Shown: positions 8,128 to 17,762, counted from the stretch's first letter. The stretch is 64,000 nucleotides of DNA from Nonomuraea rhodomycinica (GCF_013363995.1 NZ_JABWGO010000003.1:585125-649124); one strand, 5' to 3'. Numbers and translations: made by a program. The notes: generated by a model not told the origin, from the letters alone.

Positions 8128-9369
8128 ATGAGGAAGACAGCGGCAGTCGGCATCGCCGCCGCGCTGGGCGTCGCGGTCGCCGGGTGCGGATCGAGCGGCT
8201 CGGACAAGAGCGCCGTGACTCTCTGGATGTACCCGGTGATCGCGGACCAGGCGAAGAGCCAGGCGTTCTGGGGCAAGGTCGAGAAGGACTTCGAGGCCAA
8301 GAACCCCACCGTCGACGTCAAGGTCGACCTCCAGCCCTGGGAGGGCCGCCAGGAGAAGGTCACCACGGCCCTCATCTCCAAGAAGGGCTTCGACCTGGTC
8401 GTGCTCGGTCCCGACCAGATCCCCCAGTACGCCCAGCAGGGCACCGTCGAGGCGGTCGACGACGTGATCGCCGCCGACAGGGCGAAGTACCTGCCCAACT
8501 CGCTGAGCGCCCTCACCGCGAACGGCAAGCTGTACGGCGTGCCGATCTACCAGACCATCACCGCCCCCATCTACAACAAGAAGCTGTTCGCCGAGGCCGG
8601 CGTCGACCCGGCGCCGCAGACGCTCGCCGAGCTCAAGGCGGCCGCCCCCAAGCTGGCCGCCAAGAAGGTCGCGGTGCTGGACTACCCCGGCAAGCCCGAG
8701 GTCAGCCTCAACCAGAGCTTCTACCCCCTGCTGTGGGCCAACGGCGGCAGCGTCTTCGCCCCCGACGGCAAGAGCGTCGCCTTCGACGGCCCCGAGGGCG
8801 TCGCGAGCCTGCAGCTGCTGCTCGACCTCAAGGCCGCCGGCGGCCTGCCGGAGAACACCGCCAGCAAGGGCAACGACATCGAGGGCGGCCTGCTCGCCGC
8901 TGGTAAGACCGCGATGTACCACGCGGCCACCGCGCTCCAGGCCACCCAGCTCGGCGCCGCCATCGGCGCCGAGAACGTCGGCATCGGCCTGCCGCTGGAG
9001 GGCACGAAGCGCGTCGCGTTCGGCATCCCCGGCGGCCTGGTGCTGGCCAAGCACTCCGAGAACAAGGACGCGGCGAAGAAGTTCGCCGCCTTCCTCGCCT
9101 CGCCCGAGGTGTCGGCGCAGCTGGCGAAGGAGTCGGGCTTCTTCCCCGCGCGCACCGACGTGACCGTGCCCGACCAGTCGGCCGAGGCCAAGGAGTTCGC
9201 CAAGTCGCTGCAGTACGCCTTCCCGGGCGACGCGCACCCGAAGGCCCGCCAGGTGATGGGCGTGCTCGCCCCGCACATCCAGGCGGCGCTGCTCGGCAAG
9301 GAGGACGCGAAGACGGCCCTCGACGCCGCCGCCAAGGAGGCCGACGCGCTGCTGAGCAGCGGCGGCTGA
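8128..9369 (+). CDS. Sugar ABC transporter substrate-binding lipoprotein (CUT1 type)
   Basis: A 413-residue extracytoplasmic binding protein. The signal peptide MRKTAAVGIAAALGVAVAGC ends in a lipobox (AVAGC), so it is a membrane-anchored lipoprotein. The mature protein has the family-1 pattern (VTLWMYPVI near the start; LYGVPIYQTITAPIYNKKLF; a PGG/ASPEVS C-terminal region). It would capture an oligosaccharide or modified sugar for the two permeases encoded next. The ATG at 8128 follows GGGAAAGGAAG. Its own operator-bearing promoter makes it the first gene of the transport operon. Confidence 0.9.
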   Translation: MRKTAAVGIAAALGVAVAGCGSSGSDKSAVTLWMYPVIADQAKSQAFWGKVEKDFEAKNPTVDVKVDLQPWEGRQEKVTTALISKKGFDLVVLGPDQIPQYAQQGTVEAVDDVIAADRAKYLPNSLSALTANGKLYGVPIYQTITAPIYNKKLFAEAGVDPAPQTLAELKAAAPKLAAKKVAVLDYPGKPEVSLNQSFYPLLWANGGSVFAPDGKSVAFDGPEGVASLQLLLDLKAAGGLPENTASKGNDIEGGLLAAGKTAMYHAATALQATQLGAAIGAENVGIGLPLEGTKRVAFGIPGGLVLAKHSENKDAAKKFAAFLASPEVSAQLAKESGFFPARTDVTVPDQSAEAKEFAKSLQYAFPGDAHPKARQVMGVLAPHIQAALLGKEDAKTALDAAAKEADALLSSGG

Positions 9370-9385
9370 CCGGAGGAGAGGAACG

Positions 9386-10252
9386 TTGCGTCAACGCTTG
9401 CGTGACCCGGTCACCGGGCTGCTGTTCGTGCTCCCGATGCTGGTGCTGTTCCTGATCTTCAGGATCTTCCCCACCCTCGGCGCGGCGGGCATGAGCCTGA
9501 CCAACTGGAACATCGGCGGGGAGTGGAGCTTCGTCGGCGCCGACAACTACGCCCGGCTGCTGGACGACGTGAACTTCTGGACCAGCCTGCGGGTCACGCT
9601 GGTGTACGCGGCGGTCTACGTGCCGCTCACCGTCGTCGTGGCGCTCGGCACGGCGCTGCTGCTCAACCAGGTGGTGTTCCTGCGGGGGCTGTTCCGCGGC
9701 ATGCTGTTCCTGCCGTACGTCACCAGCTTCGTGCTCGCCGGCATCATCTGGCGCTGGATCTACGAGTACAGCGGCCTCATCAACGGCCTGCTGGCCAAGG
9801 CCGACCTCGGGCCGGTGCCGTTCCTGGAGCAGTCGGCGCTCGTGCTGCCCGCACTGGCCGTGGTGTCGGTGTGGAAGGGGTTCGGCTACTCGATGCTGAT
9901 CCTGCTGGCCGGGCTGAAGTCCATCCCCGGCTCGTACCTGGAGGCGGCCACGGTGGACGGGGCGAGCTCCTGGCAGCGGTTCCGGCGGATCACGCTGCCG
10001 CTGCTCAAGCCCACCCTGTTCTTCGTCCTGGTGATCGAGACGATCAGCGCCTTCCAGACGTTCGACACCATCTACGTGATGACCGGCGGCGGACCCGCGC
10101 GGGCCACGTACACGCTCATCTACGGCATCTACGACCACGGCTTCCGGTCCTTCGACTTCGGCTACGCGGCCACCTGGGGCATGGTGCTGTTCGCGATCGT
10201 GCTCGTCGTCTCACTGGTGCAACGCCGCTTTCTCGACCGGGGGAACACGTGA
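9386..10252 (+). CDS. Sugar ABC transporter permease, MalF/LacF type
   Basis: A 288-residue inner-membrane protein with six predicted hydrophobic helices, the first at about residues 10-30 (LLFVLPMLVLFLIF). The cytoplasmic EAA loop reads EAATVDGASSWQRFRRITLP, the contact site for the ATPase. The start is TTG at 9386, supported by GGAGGAGAGG. It overlaps the next permease gene by 4 bp. No ATPase gene is present in this cluster, so energy probably comes from a shared MsiK-type ATPase encoded elsewhere, as is common in actinobacteria. Confidence 0.92.
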   Translation: MRQRLRDPVTGLLFVLPMLVLFLIFRIFPTLGAAGMSLTNWNIGGEWSFVGADNYARLLDDVNFWTSLRVTLVYAAVYVPLTVVVALGTALLLNQVVFLRGLFRGMLFLPYVTSFVLAGIIWRWIYEYSGLINGLLAKADLGPVPFLEQSALVLPALAVVSVWKGFGYSMLILLAGLKSIPGSYLEAATVDGASSWQRFRRITLPLLKPTLFFVLVIETISAFQTFDTIYVMTGGGPARATYTLIYGIYDHGFRSFDFGYAATWGMVLFAIVLVVSLVQRRFLDRGNT

Positions 10253-11109
10253 CGCTGACCGCTTCCAGGCCGCTCGTCCGGGCCGCCGGCGCCGCGCGGA
10301 CGGGCCGCCGGCGGGCCGGATGGCCGCTCGCGGCGCTGCTGGCCGTGCTGTCGCTGCTGACCGTCAGCCCGTTCGTCGCGATGGTCGTCGTGGCGCTGTC
10401 GCCGGCCGGCCGGCCCACCGTGCCGGGGAGCTGGCCCGAGTCGCTCACCTTCGACAACGTCGCGCGGGTGCTGTCGTCCAGCGGCTTCGCCGGGTGGACG
10501 GTCAACTCGCTGGTCTACTCCCTGGTGTCGGTGGTGGTCATCCTGCTCACCGCGTCCATGGCCGGGTACGCCTTCGCCAAGAAGCGCTTCCCCGGCCGGG
10601 AGGCGATGTTCTGGACGTTCCTCGCGACCATGATGGTGCCGTTCCAGGCCACCCTCATCCCGACGTTCGTCCTGGTGAACGACCTGGGCGGGGTGGACAC
10701 GTTCTGGGGCCTGATCGTGCCGACCCTGGCCAACTCGCAGGCCGTCTTCCTCATGCGGCAGTTCATCCTCGGCCTGCCGGACGAGCTGTTCGACGCCGCC
10801 AAGGTCGACGGCGCCTCGGAGCTGCGGGTCTACTGGACGATCGTGGTGCCGCTGACCCGGCCCATCCTGGCCACGCTCGGCGTGTTCGTCTTCCTGTGGC
10901 ACTGGAACGACTTCCTGTGGCCGCTGGTCATCGGGCAGAGCGACACGACCCGGACGCTGACCGTGGGGCTCACCACGCTGCGGACCGAGGAGATGCAGCT
11001 CTCGGTGCTCATGGCGTCGGCGACCGTGTCGGTGGTGCCCTGCCTCGTGGTGTTCTTCCTGCTCCAGCGGTACCTGGTCAACAGCATCGCGATGACCGGA
11101 CTGAAGTAG
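10249..11109 (+). CDS. Sugar ABC transporter permease, MalG type
   Basis: A 286-residue membrane permease. The GTG start at 10249 overlaps the upstream stop as GTGA. The N-terminal basic stretch (ARTGRRRAGW) is followed by a transmembrane helix at about 25-47, and the EAA loop is FDAAKVDGASELRVYWTIVVPL. Length and order match the second CUT1 permease. It pairs with the upstream MalF-type subunit and the lipoprotein at 8128. Confidence 0.92.
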   Translation: MTLTASRPLVRAAGAARTGRRRAGWPLAALLAVLSLLTVSPFVAMVVVALSPAGRPTVPGSWPESLTFDNVARVLSSSGFAGWTVNSLVYSLVSVVVILLTASMAGYAFAKKRFPGREAMFWTFLATMMVPFQATLIPTFVLVNDLGGVDTFWGLIVPTLANSQAVFLMRQFILGLPDELFDAAKVDGASELRVYWTIVVPLTRPILATLGVFVFLWHWNDFLWPLVIGQSDTTRTLTVGLTTLRTEEMQLSVLMASATVSVVPCLVVFFLLQRYLVNSIAMTGLK

Positions 11110-11137
11110 CCGGGCCTCCTGCCCTAAGCTCTCTGGG

Positions 11138-12121
11138 ATGCACATCTCGGCACAGACCCTCCGCGACCGCCTGCGCGGCTCGCTCATCGCCGCGGCGGCC
11201 ACCCCCATGACGGCGGCCGGGGAGGTCGATCTGGAGCTGGTCTCGCACTACCTGGCCGGGCTGGTCGCCGACGGGGCCGGCGCCCTCGCGGTGCTGGCCC
11301 ACACCGGCCGGGGCCCGTACCTGGCGCCGGAGGTGCGCGCGGGCGTGATCGAGCGGGCGGTGGCGCTGGGCGTCCCCGTCCTCGTGGGCGTCGGCGGCCA
11401 CCCCGCCACGGACGACTCCCCGGACGGATCCACAGGCGGCTCCACGGGCTCCCCGGCGGGGGAGGGCGTGGAGCGGACGGCCGAGGAGGCGAGGGTGGCG
11501 GCCGGGCTCGGCGCGGCGGGCGTCCTGGTGTTCCCCTCGGCCGGTGACCGTCCGGCGCTGCACGACGCCGTGTGGCGGGCCTCCGCGCTGCCGATGATCG
11601 CCTTCGACCTCTACACCCGGCCGTGCCCGCCGGAGGCGATGGCCGCGATCCTGGCCCATCCGGGCGTGGCGGGGCTCAAGACGGCCCTGCTCTCCGACGC
11701 CATGGGCTGCCAGCGGGCCATCGCGCTGACCCGCGAGGCGGGGCGGCTGGCCATCACCGGCGAGGACCGCATGTTCGGGCCCTCCCTGCTGTGGGGCGCC
11801 GAGGCCGCGCTGGTGGGCCTGGCCGCCGCCTCGGTGGAGGTCACCGCGGCCGTGCTGGCCGCCTTCCGCGGCTCCGACCTGCGGGCCTTCGAGGAGGCGT
11901 CCGGCCGCCTGGACCGGCTGGCGCAGGTGACGTTCACCGAGCCCATGGAGGGCTACGTGCAGCGCATGCTGTGGCTCGCGGCGGCCGAGGGACGCATCCC
12001 CGGCTCGCACGCGCACGACCCGTACGGCCCGCCGCTGCCGGCGGAGGAGCGCGCGCTGGTGGAGCGCCATCGCGGCCCCGCCCGGCGCCCCGGCCGGGCG
12101 GGCACGACGCTCACCGGCTAG
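11138..12121 (+). CDS. Second DapA-superfamily aldolase-type protein
   Basis: A 327-residue class I aldolase-like barrel. GVAGLKTALLSD carries the Schiff-base lysine (about K181) and MIAFDLYTRP the tyrosine (about Y159). Residues 92-109 form an inserted Ser/Gly/Asp-rich loop not usual in the family. No strong ribosome site precedes the ATG at 11138 (CTCTGGG only), so the start is less certain. It follows the permease gene by 28 bp and is probably in the same transcript. It differs in sequence from the aldolase at 4497, suggesting two separate steps rather than duplication. Its 3' end overlaps the convergent propeller gene by 4 bp. Confidence 0.82.
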   Translation: MHISAQTLRDRLRGSLIAAAATPMTAAGEVDLELVSHYLAGLVADGAGALAVLAHTGRGPYLAPEVRAGVIERAVALGVPVLVGVGGHPATDDSPDGSTGGSTGSPAGEGVERTAEEARVAAGLGAAGVLVFPSAGDRPALHDAVWRASALPMIAFDLYTRPCPPEAMAAILAHPGVAGLKTALLSDAMGCQRAIALTREAGRLAITGEDRMFGPSLLWGAEAALVGLAAASVEVTAAVLAAFRGSDLRAFEEASGRLDRLAQVTFTEPMEGYVQRMLWLAAAEGRIPGSHAHDPYGPPLPAEERALVERHRGPARRPGRAGTTLTG

Positions 12122-14079
12122 GCGTCAGGGCGGCCGGAGATGGCGACGCGGACCAGGTTGCGTCCCCGCACCCCGTACAGGGCGCGACGCGAGGGGTCCA
12201 GCGCCAGCTTGGGCTCCCCGCCGAACCACTGCCCCGCCAGCCCGGCGGCGACGGTCTTCGCCGTGAACGACCGCAGGTCGAGCTTGTAGATCGTGTCCCC
12301 GTCCGTGCAGTAGGCCACCTCGCCCGTGACGAACAGCTCGCCGCCCTTCGCGCCCACGCGCAGGCGCGCGGTCACCTCCCGGCGGCGCAGGTCGAACGCG
12401 AACACCTCGCCGGTGCTGGCCATCCCGTACAGCACGGCCCCGGCGCGCCCCAGGGCGAGCGAGGTGATGGCGCGGGCGCCCGGCACGGGCTCGTGCTGCC
12501 ACAGGAGCTCGCGGGCGGTGAGGTCCCACGCCGCCAGGCGGGCCGTGGCGGTCACCGGCGGCAGGCCGAGGCCCTCCTGGATGAGCGTGCCGAGGTAGGC
12601 GGTGCCGCGCCGGGTGACGACCGAGTAGACGGTCTGCCGCTCCACGGCCGGGCGGTAGGTCTCCAGCTTCCCGGTGCGCGGGGAGTAGAGCGACAGCGCG
12701 CCGTTGACGTGGCCGGGCTCGGGCTGCGTCGGCATGACGACCAGGCCGGTACGGGCGTCGTAGGCCAGGTCGCGGGGCCGGTCCTGCTGGTTGCCGGCGC
12801 GCGCGAGCAGCCTGGCCTCGCTCTCGCCGGCGCGGTGCGCGTACAGGGCGGCCTGCGTGTAGACGCCGAGGTACGTGGTGCCGCGCACGGTCAGCATGGT
12901 CTTCGGCTCGCCCGGGATGCCGAGCCGGGTCACCTTGCCGGTGGCCAGGTCGTGGATGTCGGCGCCGCTCTTGCCGCCCACGTAGACCCGTTCGCCGTCG
13001 GAGTGGACGGACATGGGCTCCTCGGGGGCGGCGCGCAGGCCGCGCTGCACGAGGTTGCGGTACTCGATCTGCCCGGTGGCCGGGTCGTACACGAACACCG
13101 CGCTGTCCTGGACGCCGTAGACGCGCCCCTCGTGGGCGAGGAGGCGGTGGGTGGCGGCCTCGAAGTACGGCACGCCGAGCACCTCCAGCTCGCCCCCGGC
13201 GATCGAGTACCGGTAGAGCGTGCCGGTGGGGCGGCCGGCGAAGTAGACGTGGCCGTCGTGGACGAGCACCGAGACGATGTACTTCTCGCCCGGCGCGGTG
13301 GCCTTGACGACCTTGAACCGGGAGGGGTCGGCCCGGTCCAGCACGAGCAGCTCGGCCAGCGAGTTCATGCCGCACGCGAGGTGGGTGTCGGACATGCTCA
13401 TGCTGGCCACCCAGTCGCGGTCGGCCAGCTCCGGCGGCAGCAGCTCGCGCCGCTCGCCGGTGGCGCGGTCGACGGCGATGAGGTGGGCGTTCGCGCCGAC
13501 GCCCGCGTAGACGTGCGTGGCGTCGGCCTGGATGCTGCGCACGTACGCCTCGCCGGGGCTGGCCTCGCCCAGGTCGCGGCCGGCGCCGGTGGCCGGGTCG
13601 TACTCGCGGACCCGGCCCGGCTCCGAGGTGCCCAGGTAGACCTTGCCGTCGGGGGAGGCGGCCATGGTCCACACGAAGTGGTCGGGGTACTCGGCGACCT
13701 TCGTCACCGTGCCGGCCACCGTGTCGATCCGGTACAGGTCGGAGCGGGAGTGCGTGGCGGCGTAGACGTCGGTGCCCACCCGGCACATCGCCCAGATGCC
13801 GATGCCCGTCGGGATCTCGAAATGGGTCGTGACCGAATCCTTCGTGAGGTCGTAGGCGGCGACGACGTTCGGCGACAGGCCGCGCGAGCCGACGTACAGC
13901 ACGTCGCCCACGATCTCGGCGTTCCCGAGCGGGCCGGCGACGCTGGCCGGGCCCAGGTCGGTGATGGTTCCCTCGGGTTCGCGGGCGCGTGCGGCCGTGG
14001 CGTGCGCGGAGGTGGCGGACAGGGGGACGGCCACCGCGGTGGTGGCCGCCGCCTGCAGGAAACGACGGCGGGGGATCAT
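12118..14079 (-). CDS. Secreted beta-propeller protein with Tat signal (paralogue of 15723-17762)
   Basis: A 653-residue protein. The N terminus MIPRRRFLQAAATTAVAVPLSA is a twin-arginine signal ending near SAHA. The rest is a series of about 40-50-residue repeats of the type GKVYLGTSEPGRVREYDPATG, i.e. PQQ/YVTN-like propeller blades, probably two stacked propellers given the length. Several polysaccharide lyases and streptogramin-lyase-like proteins have such folds, so an extracellular glycan lyase or a glycan-binding protein is possible; no catalytic residues can be assigned. The start has AGGGAG upstream. An operator-like palindrome at 14111-14132 overlaps its promoter. Confidence 0.75.
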   Translation of the reverse strand: MIPRRRFLQAAATTAVAVPLSATSAHATAARAREPEGTITDLGPASVAGPLGNAEIVGDVLYVGSRGLSPNVVAAYDLTKDSVTTHFEIPTGIGIWAMCRVGTDVYAATHSRSDLYRIDTVAGTVTKVAEYPDHFVWTMAASPDGKVYLGTSEPGRVREYDPATGAGRDLGEASPGEAYVRSIQADATHVYAGVGANAHLIAVDRATGERRELLPPELADRDWVASMSMSDTHLACGMNSLAELLVLDRADPSRFKVVKATAPGEKYIVSVLVHDGHVYFAGRPTGTLYRYSIAGGELEVLGVPYFEAATHRLLAHEGRVYGVQDSAVFVYDPATGQIEYRNLVQRGLRAAPEEPMSVHSDGERVYVGGKSGADIHDLATGKVTRLGIPGEPKTMLTVRGTTYLGVYTQAALYAHRAGESEARLLARAGNQQDRPRDLAYDARTGLVVMPTQPEPGHVNGALSLYSPRTGKLETYRPAVERQTVYSVVTRRGTAYLGTLIQEGLGLPPVTATARLAAWDLTARELLWQHEPVPGARAITSLALGRAGAVLYGMASTGEVFAFDLRRREVTARLRVGAKGGELFVTGEVAYCTDGDTIYKLDLRSFTAKTVAAGLAGQWFGGEPKLALDPSRRALYGVRGRNLVRVAISGRPDA

Positions 14080-14110
14080 GTGCGGCTCCCTGATGAAGTT
14101 TGCCGCACGC

Positions 14111-14132
14111 TATAACGGGCTAGTCCGTAATG
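14111..14132. promoter_or_regulatory. Operator site 4 of 6
   Basis: Read on the minus strand: arm CATTACGGAC, centre TA, arm GCCCGTTATA. It lies between a -35 TGGACA (14136-14131) and a -10 TATAGC (14114-14109) that face the propeller gene starting at 14079. It overlaps the stop codon of the amidohydrolase gene upstream. It is the most divergent of the six sites. Confidence 0.6.
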
Positions 14133-14848
14133 TCCAGTGCGAACAGTTCGGCCGCGTTGCGCCAGGCGACCCGCTCGGCCAGGTCCGGGGCGAGGCCGGC
14201 CGCGGCCACCGCGCCGAAGGCCGACGACGGGTCGATCAGCGTGGCGTCCGTGCCGAACAGCAGCCGCCGCCCGTCCACCGCCGCCGCCACCTCGGCGATG
14301 CGGCCCGCCGGGGCGTGCGACCAGCAGGGTTCGAGGTAGAGCCGGTCGCAGGCGGCGGCCGCCTCGATGGCGTGCCGGAACCCGTCGGCGCCCATGTGCC
14401 CGGCGATCACCCGCAGGCCCGGCGTGTCCAGGCAGACCTGGGCCAGGTCGAGCACCGAGGTGCCCCAGGTGTGCACGAGCGCCGGGCAGCCGGCCTCGGC
14501 GACGAGCGCCAGGGCGTCGCGCAGCCGCGGCGAGGTGACGGGCGAGCCCGTGTAGTCGGTGTGGATCTTCACGCCGACGAACCGGCCCGTGGGCAGGTAG
14601 GCGTCGAGGTCGCGGGCGGCCTCGTCCAGGCGGCGCGGGTTGACCGTGACGTAGCCGAGCAGGCGCTCGTGCTCCTCCAGCACCCGGGCGAGGGCGCGGT
14701 TGCCGGCCGGGGCGTCGTAGATGACCGCCTCGGTGTGCGAGACCACGGCCCGGTCGATGCCGTAGCGGTCCATGGTGGCCAGGCTCGCCCCGGCCACGTC
14801 CATGGTGAAGAACCACGGCCCCCAGTGGGCGTGCACGTCGATGATCAT
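14120..14848 (-). CDS. Amidohydrolase-family TIM-barrel hydrolase
   Basis: A 242-residue amidohydrolase-2-type protein. IIDVHAHWGP at the start gives the HxH metal motif, VGVKIHTDY and ALVHTWGTS supply the next conserved His residues, and LLFGTDATL gives the metal Asp. Members hydrolyse lactones, uronates or decarboxylate ring acids. The ATG at 14848 follows GGAGGCTCCTGTC and overlaps the stop of the upstream gene as ATGA. It is one of four such barrels in the regulon. Confidence 0.85.
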   Translation of the reverse strand: MIIDVHAHWGPWFFTMDVAGASLATMDRYGIDRAVVSHTEAVIYDAPAGNRALARVLEEHERLLGYVTVNPRRLDEAARDLDAYLPTGRFVGVKIHTDYTGSPVTSPRLRDALALVAEAGCPALVHTWGTSVLDLAQVCLDTPGLRVIAGHMGADGFRHAIEAAAACDRLYLEPCWSHAPAGRIAEVAAAVDGRRLLFGTDATLIDPSSAFGAVAAAGLAPDLAERVAWRNAAELFALDITD

Positions 14849-15648
14849 GACAGGAGCCTCCGGGCGTTGCCGCCGGCCACCGCGGCGACCTCGTCGGGCG
14901 ACAGCCCGCCGGTCGCCAGGCGCAGCAGGGGGACGAGGGGTTCGGCGTACGGGGTGCGCGAGCCGTACAGCAGGCGGTCCGCCCCCACCTCCGCGGCGGC
15001 GATCTCCAGCGCGTCGGGGGAGTTGAGCAGCCGGGTCGAGGTGTGGAAGCCGGGCTCGTCGGCGGCGGCCACCAGGAAGTCGCCCAGGTGGTAGAAGTGC
15101 GTGTCCAGGAAGACCACCCGGGCGCCGATCCCGGCGAACGGCCGCCAGAACCTGCGCACGTCGCCCCCCGAGAGCACGGTCAGGCCCAGCGCGGTCGCGC
15201 GGCGCGCCACGTGCCCCACGGACGGGAAGCCGGCCTCCACGCCCTGCTCGTCCGGGAAGAGCCGGACCGCGCGGACCCCGTCGGCCGCCAGGCGCTCCAG
15301 CTCGCGCGCCGCGCCGATCGGGTCGCGCAGGTCCACCGTCCCCACCGGCGCGAACGACGTCCCGTCCCGCTCCGCTCCGCGCAGGGCGAGGGCCTCGTCG
15401 TTGCCGGACCGCACGTCGAACAGGGCCGCCCGCAGGGCGGCCACCGCCCCCTCCCGGATCCGGTGCCGGGCCAGCGTCGCGAGCACCTCGGCGGGCGTGC
15501 CGGGCGGGCCGTCGCGGTCCGGGTACGCTCCCACCAGCACGTCGACGTCGAGCGTCACCTCCAGGTCGCCGACCAGCCTCCACGCGTCGAACGCCGTCCC
15601 GCCGGCGGCGATACCGGACCCATCCCTAATCGTCATGCGCGCCATCAT
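14845..15648 (-). CDS. Amidohydrolase-like TIM-barrel protein lacking the N-terminal HxH motif
   Basis: A 267-residue protein. LDVDVLVGAYPDRDG stands where the HxH strand should be. Later segments (VRAVRLFPDEQG, RVVFLDTHFYHLGDF, LLYGSRTPYAEPL, GGNARRLLS) follow the amidohydrolase-2 order. Loss of both metal-binding His residues suggests a metal-free or non-catalytic partner. Three ATG codons (15648, 15645, 15636) are possible starts, none with a ribosome site; leaderless translation from the divergent promoter at about 15670 is possible. It overlaps the next gene by 4 bp. Confidence 0.7.
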   Translation of the reverse strand: MMARMTIRDGSGIAAGGTAFDAWRLVGDLEVTLDVDVLVGAYPDRDGPPGTPAEVLATLARHRIREGAVAALRAALFDVRSGNDEALALRGAERDGTSFAPVGTVDLRDPIGAARELERLAADGVRAVRLFPDEQGVEAGFPSVGHVARRATALGLTVLSGGDVRRFWRPFAGIGARVVFLDTHFYHLGDFLVAAADEPGFHTSTRLLNSPDALEIAAAEVGADRLLYGSRTPYAEPLVPLLRLATGGLSPDEVAAVAGGNARRLLS

Positions 15649-15652
15649 GCCA

Positions 15653-15694
15653 TTGACGTACTGCGCCCATAAAGTTACGGTCTGGACCTAAATC
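15653..15694. promoter_or_regulatory. Promoter with operator site 5 of 6
   Basis: The -35 TTGACG (15653-15658) and -10 TACGGT (15676-15681) point to the propeller gene at 15723. The operator at 15673-15694 has arm AGTTACGGTC, centre TG, arm GACCTAAATC. It sits in the divergent gap and could also control the minus-strand gene starting at 15648. Confidence 0.78.
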
Positions 15695-15722
15695 TAACAA
15701 CAATGAACGCGAGGTGCTCGGC

Positions 15723-17762
15723 ATGCTCCGACGTCTCCTGGCCGCCGTGGCCGGCCTCTTACCAGCCCTCCTCACCGTCCCGGCGGCCACGGCCGCCCCC
15801 GCCTCGGCCGCGGCCACCCCCGCGACCGCTTCGGCGCCGGCCCGGGCGACGGCCTCCGGCGCGGCGTGCGCTGACCCCGCCGTGCGCACGTACGGCCCCG
15901 CCACGGTCACCGGCGCGATCGTCGGCGCCGCCGTGCACGACGGCCGCGCCTACGTCGTCACCCGCGGCCCCAAGCCGCCCGTCCTCGCCGAGGTGGACCT
16001 GAGCACCCGCAAGGTGATCCGGACGGCCACCCTCCCCGACGGCCCGGCCGAGGGCGCGCCCGAGGGCGGCTGGGCCACCGCCGTGACCGGCGGCAAGGTG
16101 TACGTCGGCACCTATCCCGTCCCCGACCTCTACAGCTTCGACATCGCCACCGGCGAGGTGAAGCACCTGCGCTCGTTCGGCCGCAACGGCGGTTTCGTGT
16201 GGAGCCTGGCCGCGGCCCCCGACGGCACCCTCTACGCGGGCACCTACCCGGGCGGCCGGGTCTTCGAGTACGTGCCGGCCACCGGCGCGGTCCGCGACTT
16301 CGGCGTGCTCGCGCAGGGCGAGCGGTACGTGCGCGCGGTCGCCGCCGACGACGCCTACGTCTACGCGGGCCTGCTCGACAAGGCGAAGCTCGTGCGCATC
16401 GACCGGGCGACCGGCAAGGTCGCGGAGCTGGCGAGCGCCCCCACCGGCGTGGGCGCCGTCACCCTGCACGGCGACCGCGTCCTCGCCGCCGCCGGCGGCG
16501 AGCTGATCGACGTCCGCAAGGACGGCTCCGACCTGCGGCGGGTGACGCTGGAGCAGGGCTCCATCGACGCCCCCGCCGCGATGGAGGACGGCACCGTCTA
16601 CCTCACCTCCCGCCCCGACGGCACCGTCTACCGCTACCGGGCCGGCGACACGGCCTTCACCAGGGTCGCCGACGCGCCCGCGCCCGGCGACGAGAGCCGG
16701 CGCATCCACCGGCTCGACGCCGACACGCTGCTCGGCTTCGCGGGCAGCGGCGGCCTGTGGTGGCTGGACCTGCGCTCGGGCGCGTCGCAGTTCGTCGACC
16801 TGCTGGAGGCGGGGCTGCCGCCGGGCACCGAACGGGTGCAGAGCATGCTGCTCGTGCCCAACCGCGCCCTCTACGTCGGCGGCCACTTCGTGATGGAGGT
16901 GCGCGACCTGCGCACCGGCGACAAGCGCCGCTTCCGGGTGCCGGGCGAGCCCAAGGACCTGGTGCGGCGCGGCGACAAGATCTACGCGGCCGTCTACCCC
17001 AGCGGCCAGATGATCTCCGTCGACCTGCGCACCGACGAGGTGAAGAGCGTGGCCTTCCTCGGCCACGGCCAGCAGCGGCCGTGGGACATCGAGTACGACC
17101 CCGTGACCGACAAGCTCCTCGTGGCCAGCGCCCCCCTCGGCGCGAACCTCAAGGGCGCGCTGACCGTGGTCGACCCCGACACCGGCGCGGTGGACTCGTA
17201 CGTGGACGTCATCCCCGACCAGAGCCTCATGAGCCTGTCGCTCGACTCGCGCCGCGGCGTGGTCTACCTCGGCGGCGACGTGCTCGGCGGCGGCGGCACC
17301 CCGCCCACCCGGACGACGGCCTCGGTCGCGGCCTTCGACCTGCGCGAGCGCAAGGTCCTGTGGACGGTGGACCCGGTGCCCGGGCACCGCACGTTCCAGG
17401 ACGTCAAGGTGCACGACGGGCTGCTGTACGGCGTCTACAAGCGGGAGTCGGGCACCTGGATCGCCCTCGACCTGGCCACGCGCCAGGTGGTGCGTCAGGG
17501 GACGATCGCCGGCTACGGCGAGCTGACCGTGCACCGGGGCCGCGTCTTCGCCTCCGTCTTCCGCGGCGGCGGCAACGCCTACGAGCTGGGCGCCGAGGCG
17601 AAGCTGCTGGCCACCGGCCTCGGCGACGAGTGGTACACCAACCCGCAGCTGCACTTCGAGCCGGGCTCCTGGTACGCCTGGGCGCTCGTGGGCCGCGAGC
17701 TGGCCAGGATCCGGCTGGACCCGTCCTGCCCGCCCTTGACCATCCCTCCGGCGGGTGGTTAG
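15723..17762 (+). CDS. Secreted beta-propeller protein (paralogue of 12118-14079)
   Basis: A 679-residue protein with a Sec-type signal (MLRRLLAAVAGLLPALLTVPAATA) and an Ala/Thr-rich linker to about residue 48. Propeller blades of the form GTLYAGTYPGGRVFEYVPATG repeat to the end. It shares layout and many phrases with the protein at 12118-14079 (for example a GExYVR...YVYAG segment), but is exported by a different route. The ATG at 15723 has GAGG eight bases upstream; a GTG at 15714 is the alternative. It probably acts on, or binds, the same extracellular substrate as its paralogue. Confidence 0.78.
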   Translation: MLRRLLAAVAGLLPALLTVPAATAAPASAAATPATASAPARATASGAACADPAVRTYGPATVTGAIVGAAVHDGRAYVVTRGPKPPVLAEVDLSTRKVIRTATLPDGPAEGAPEGGWATAVTGGKVYVGTYPVPDLYSFDIATGEVKHLRSFGRNGGFVWSLAAAPDGTLYAGTYPGGRVFEYVPATGAVRDFGVLAQGERYVRAVAADDAYVYAGLLDKAKLVRIDRATGKVAELASAPTGVGAVTLHGDRVLAAAGGELIDVRKDGSDLRRVTLEQGSIDAPAAMEDGTVYLTSRPDGTVYRYRAGDTAFTRVADAPAPGDESRRIHRLDADTLLGFAGSGGLWWLDLRSGASQFVDLLEAGLPPGTERVQSMLLVPNRALYVGGHFVMEVRDLRTGDKRRFRVPGEPKDLVRRGDKIYAAVYPSGQMISVDLRTDEVKSVAFLGHGQQRPWDIEYDPVTDKLLVASAPLGANLKGALTVVDPDTGAVDSYVDVIPDQSLMSLSLDSRRGVVYLGGDVLGGGGTPPTRTTASVAAFDLRERKVLWTVDPVPGHRTFQDVKVHDGLLYGVYKRESGTWIALDLATRQVVRQGTIAGYGELTVHRGRVFASVFRGGGNAYELGAEAKLLATGLGDEWYTNPQLHFEPGSWYAWALVGRELARIRLDPSCPPLTIPPAGG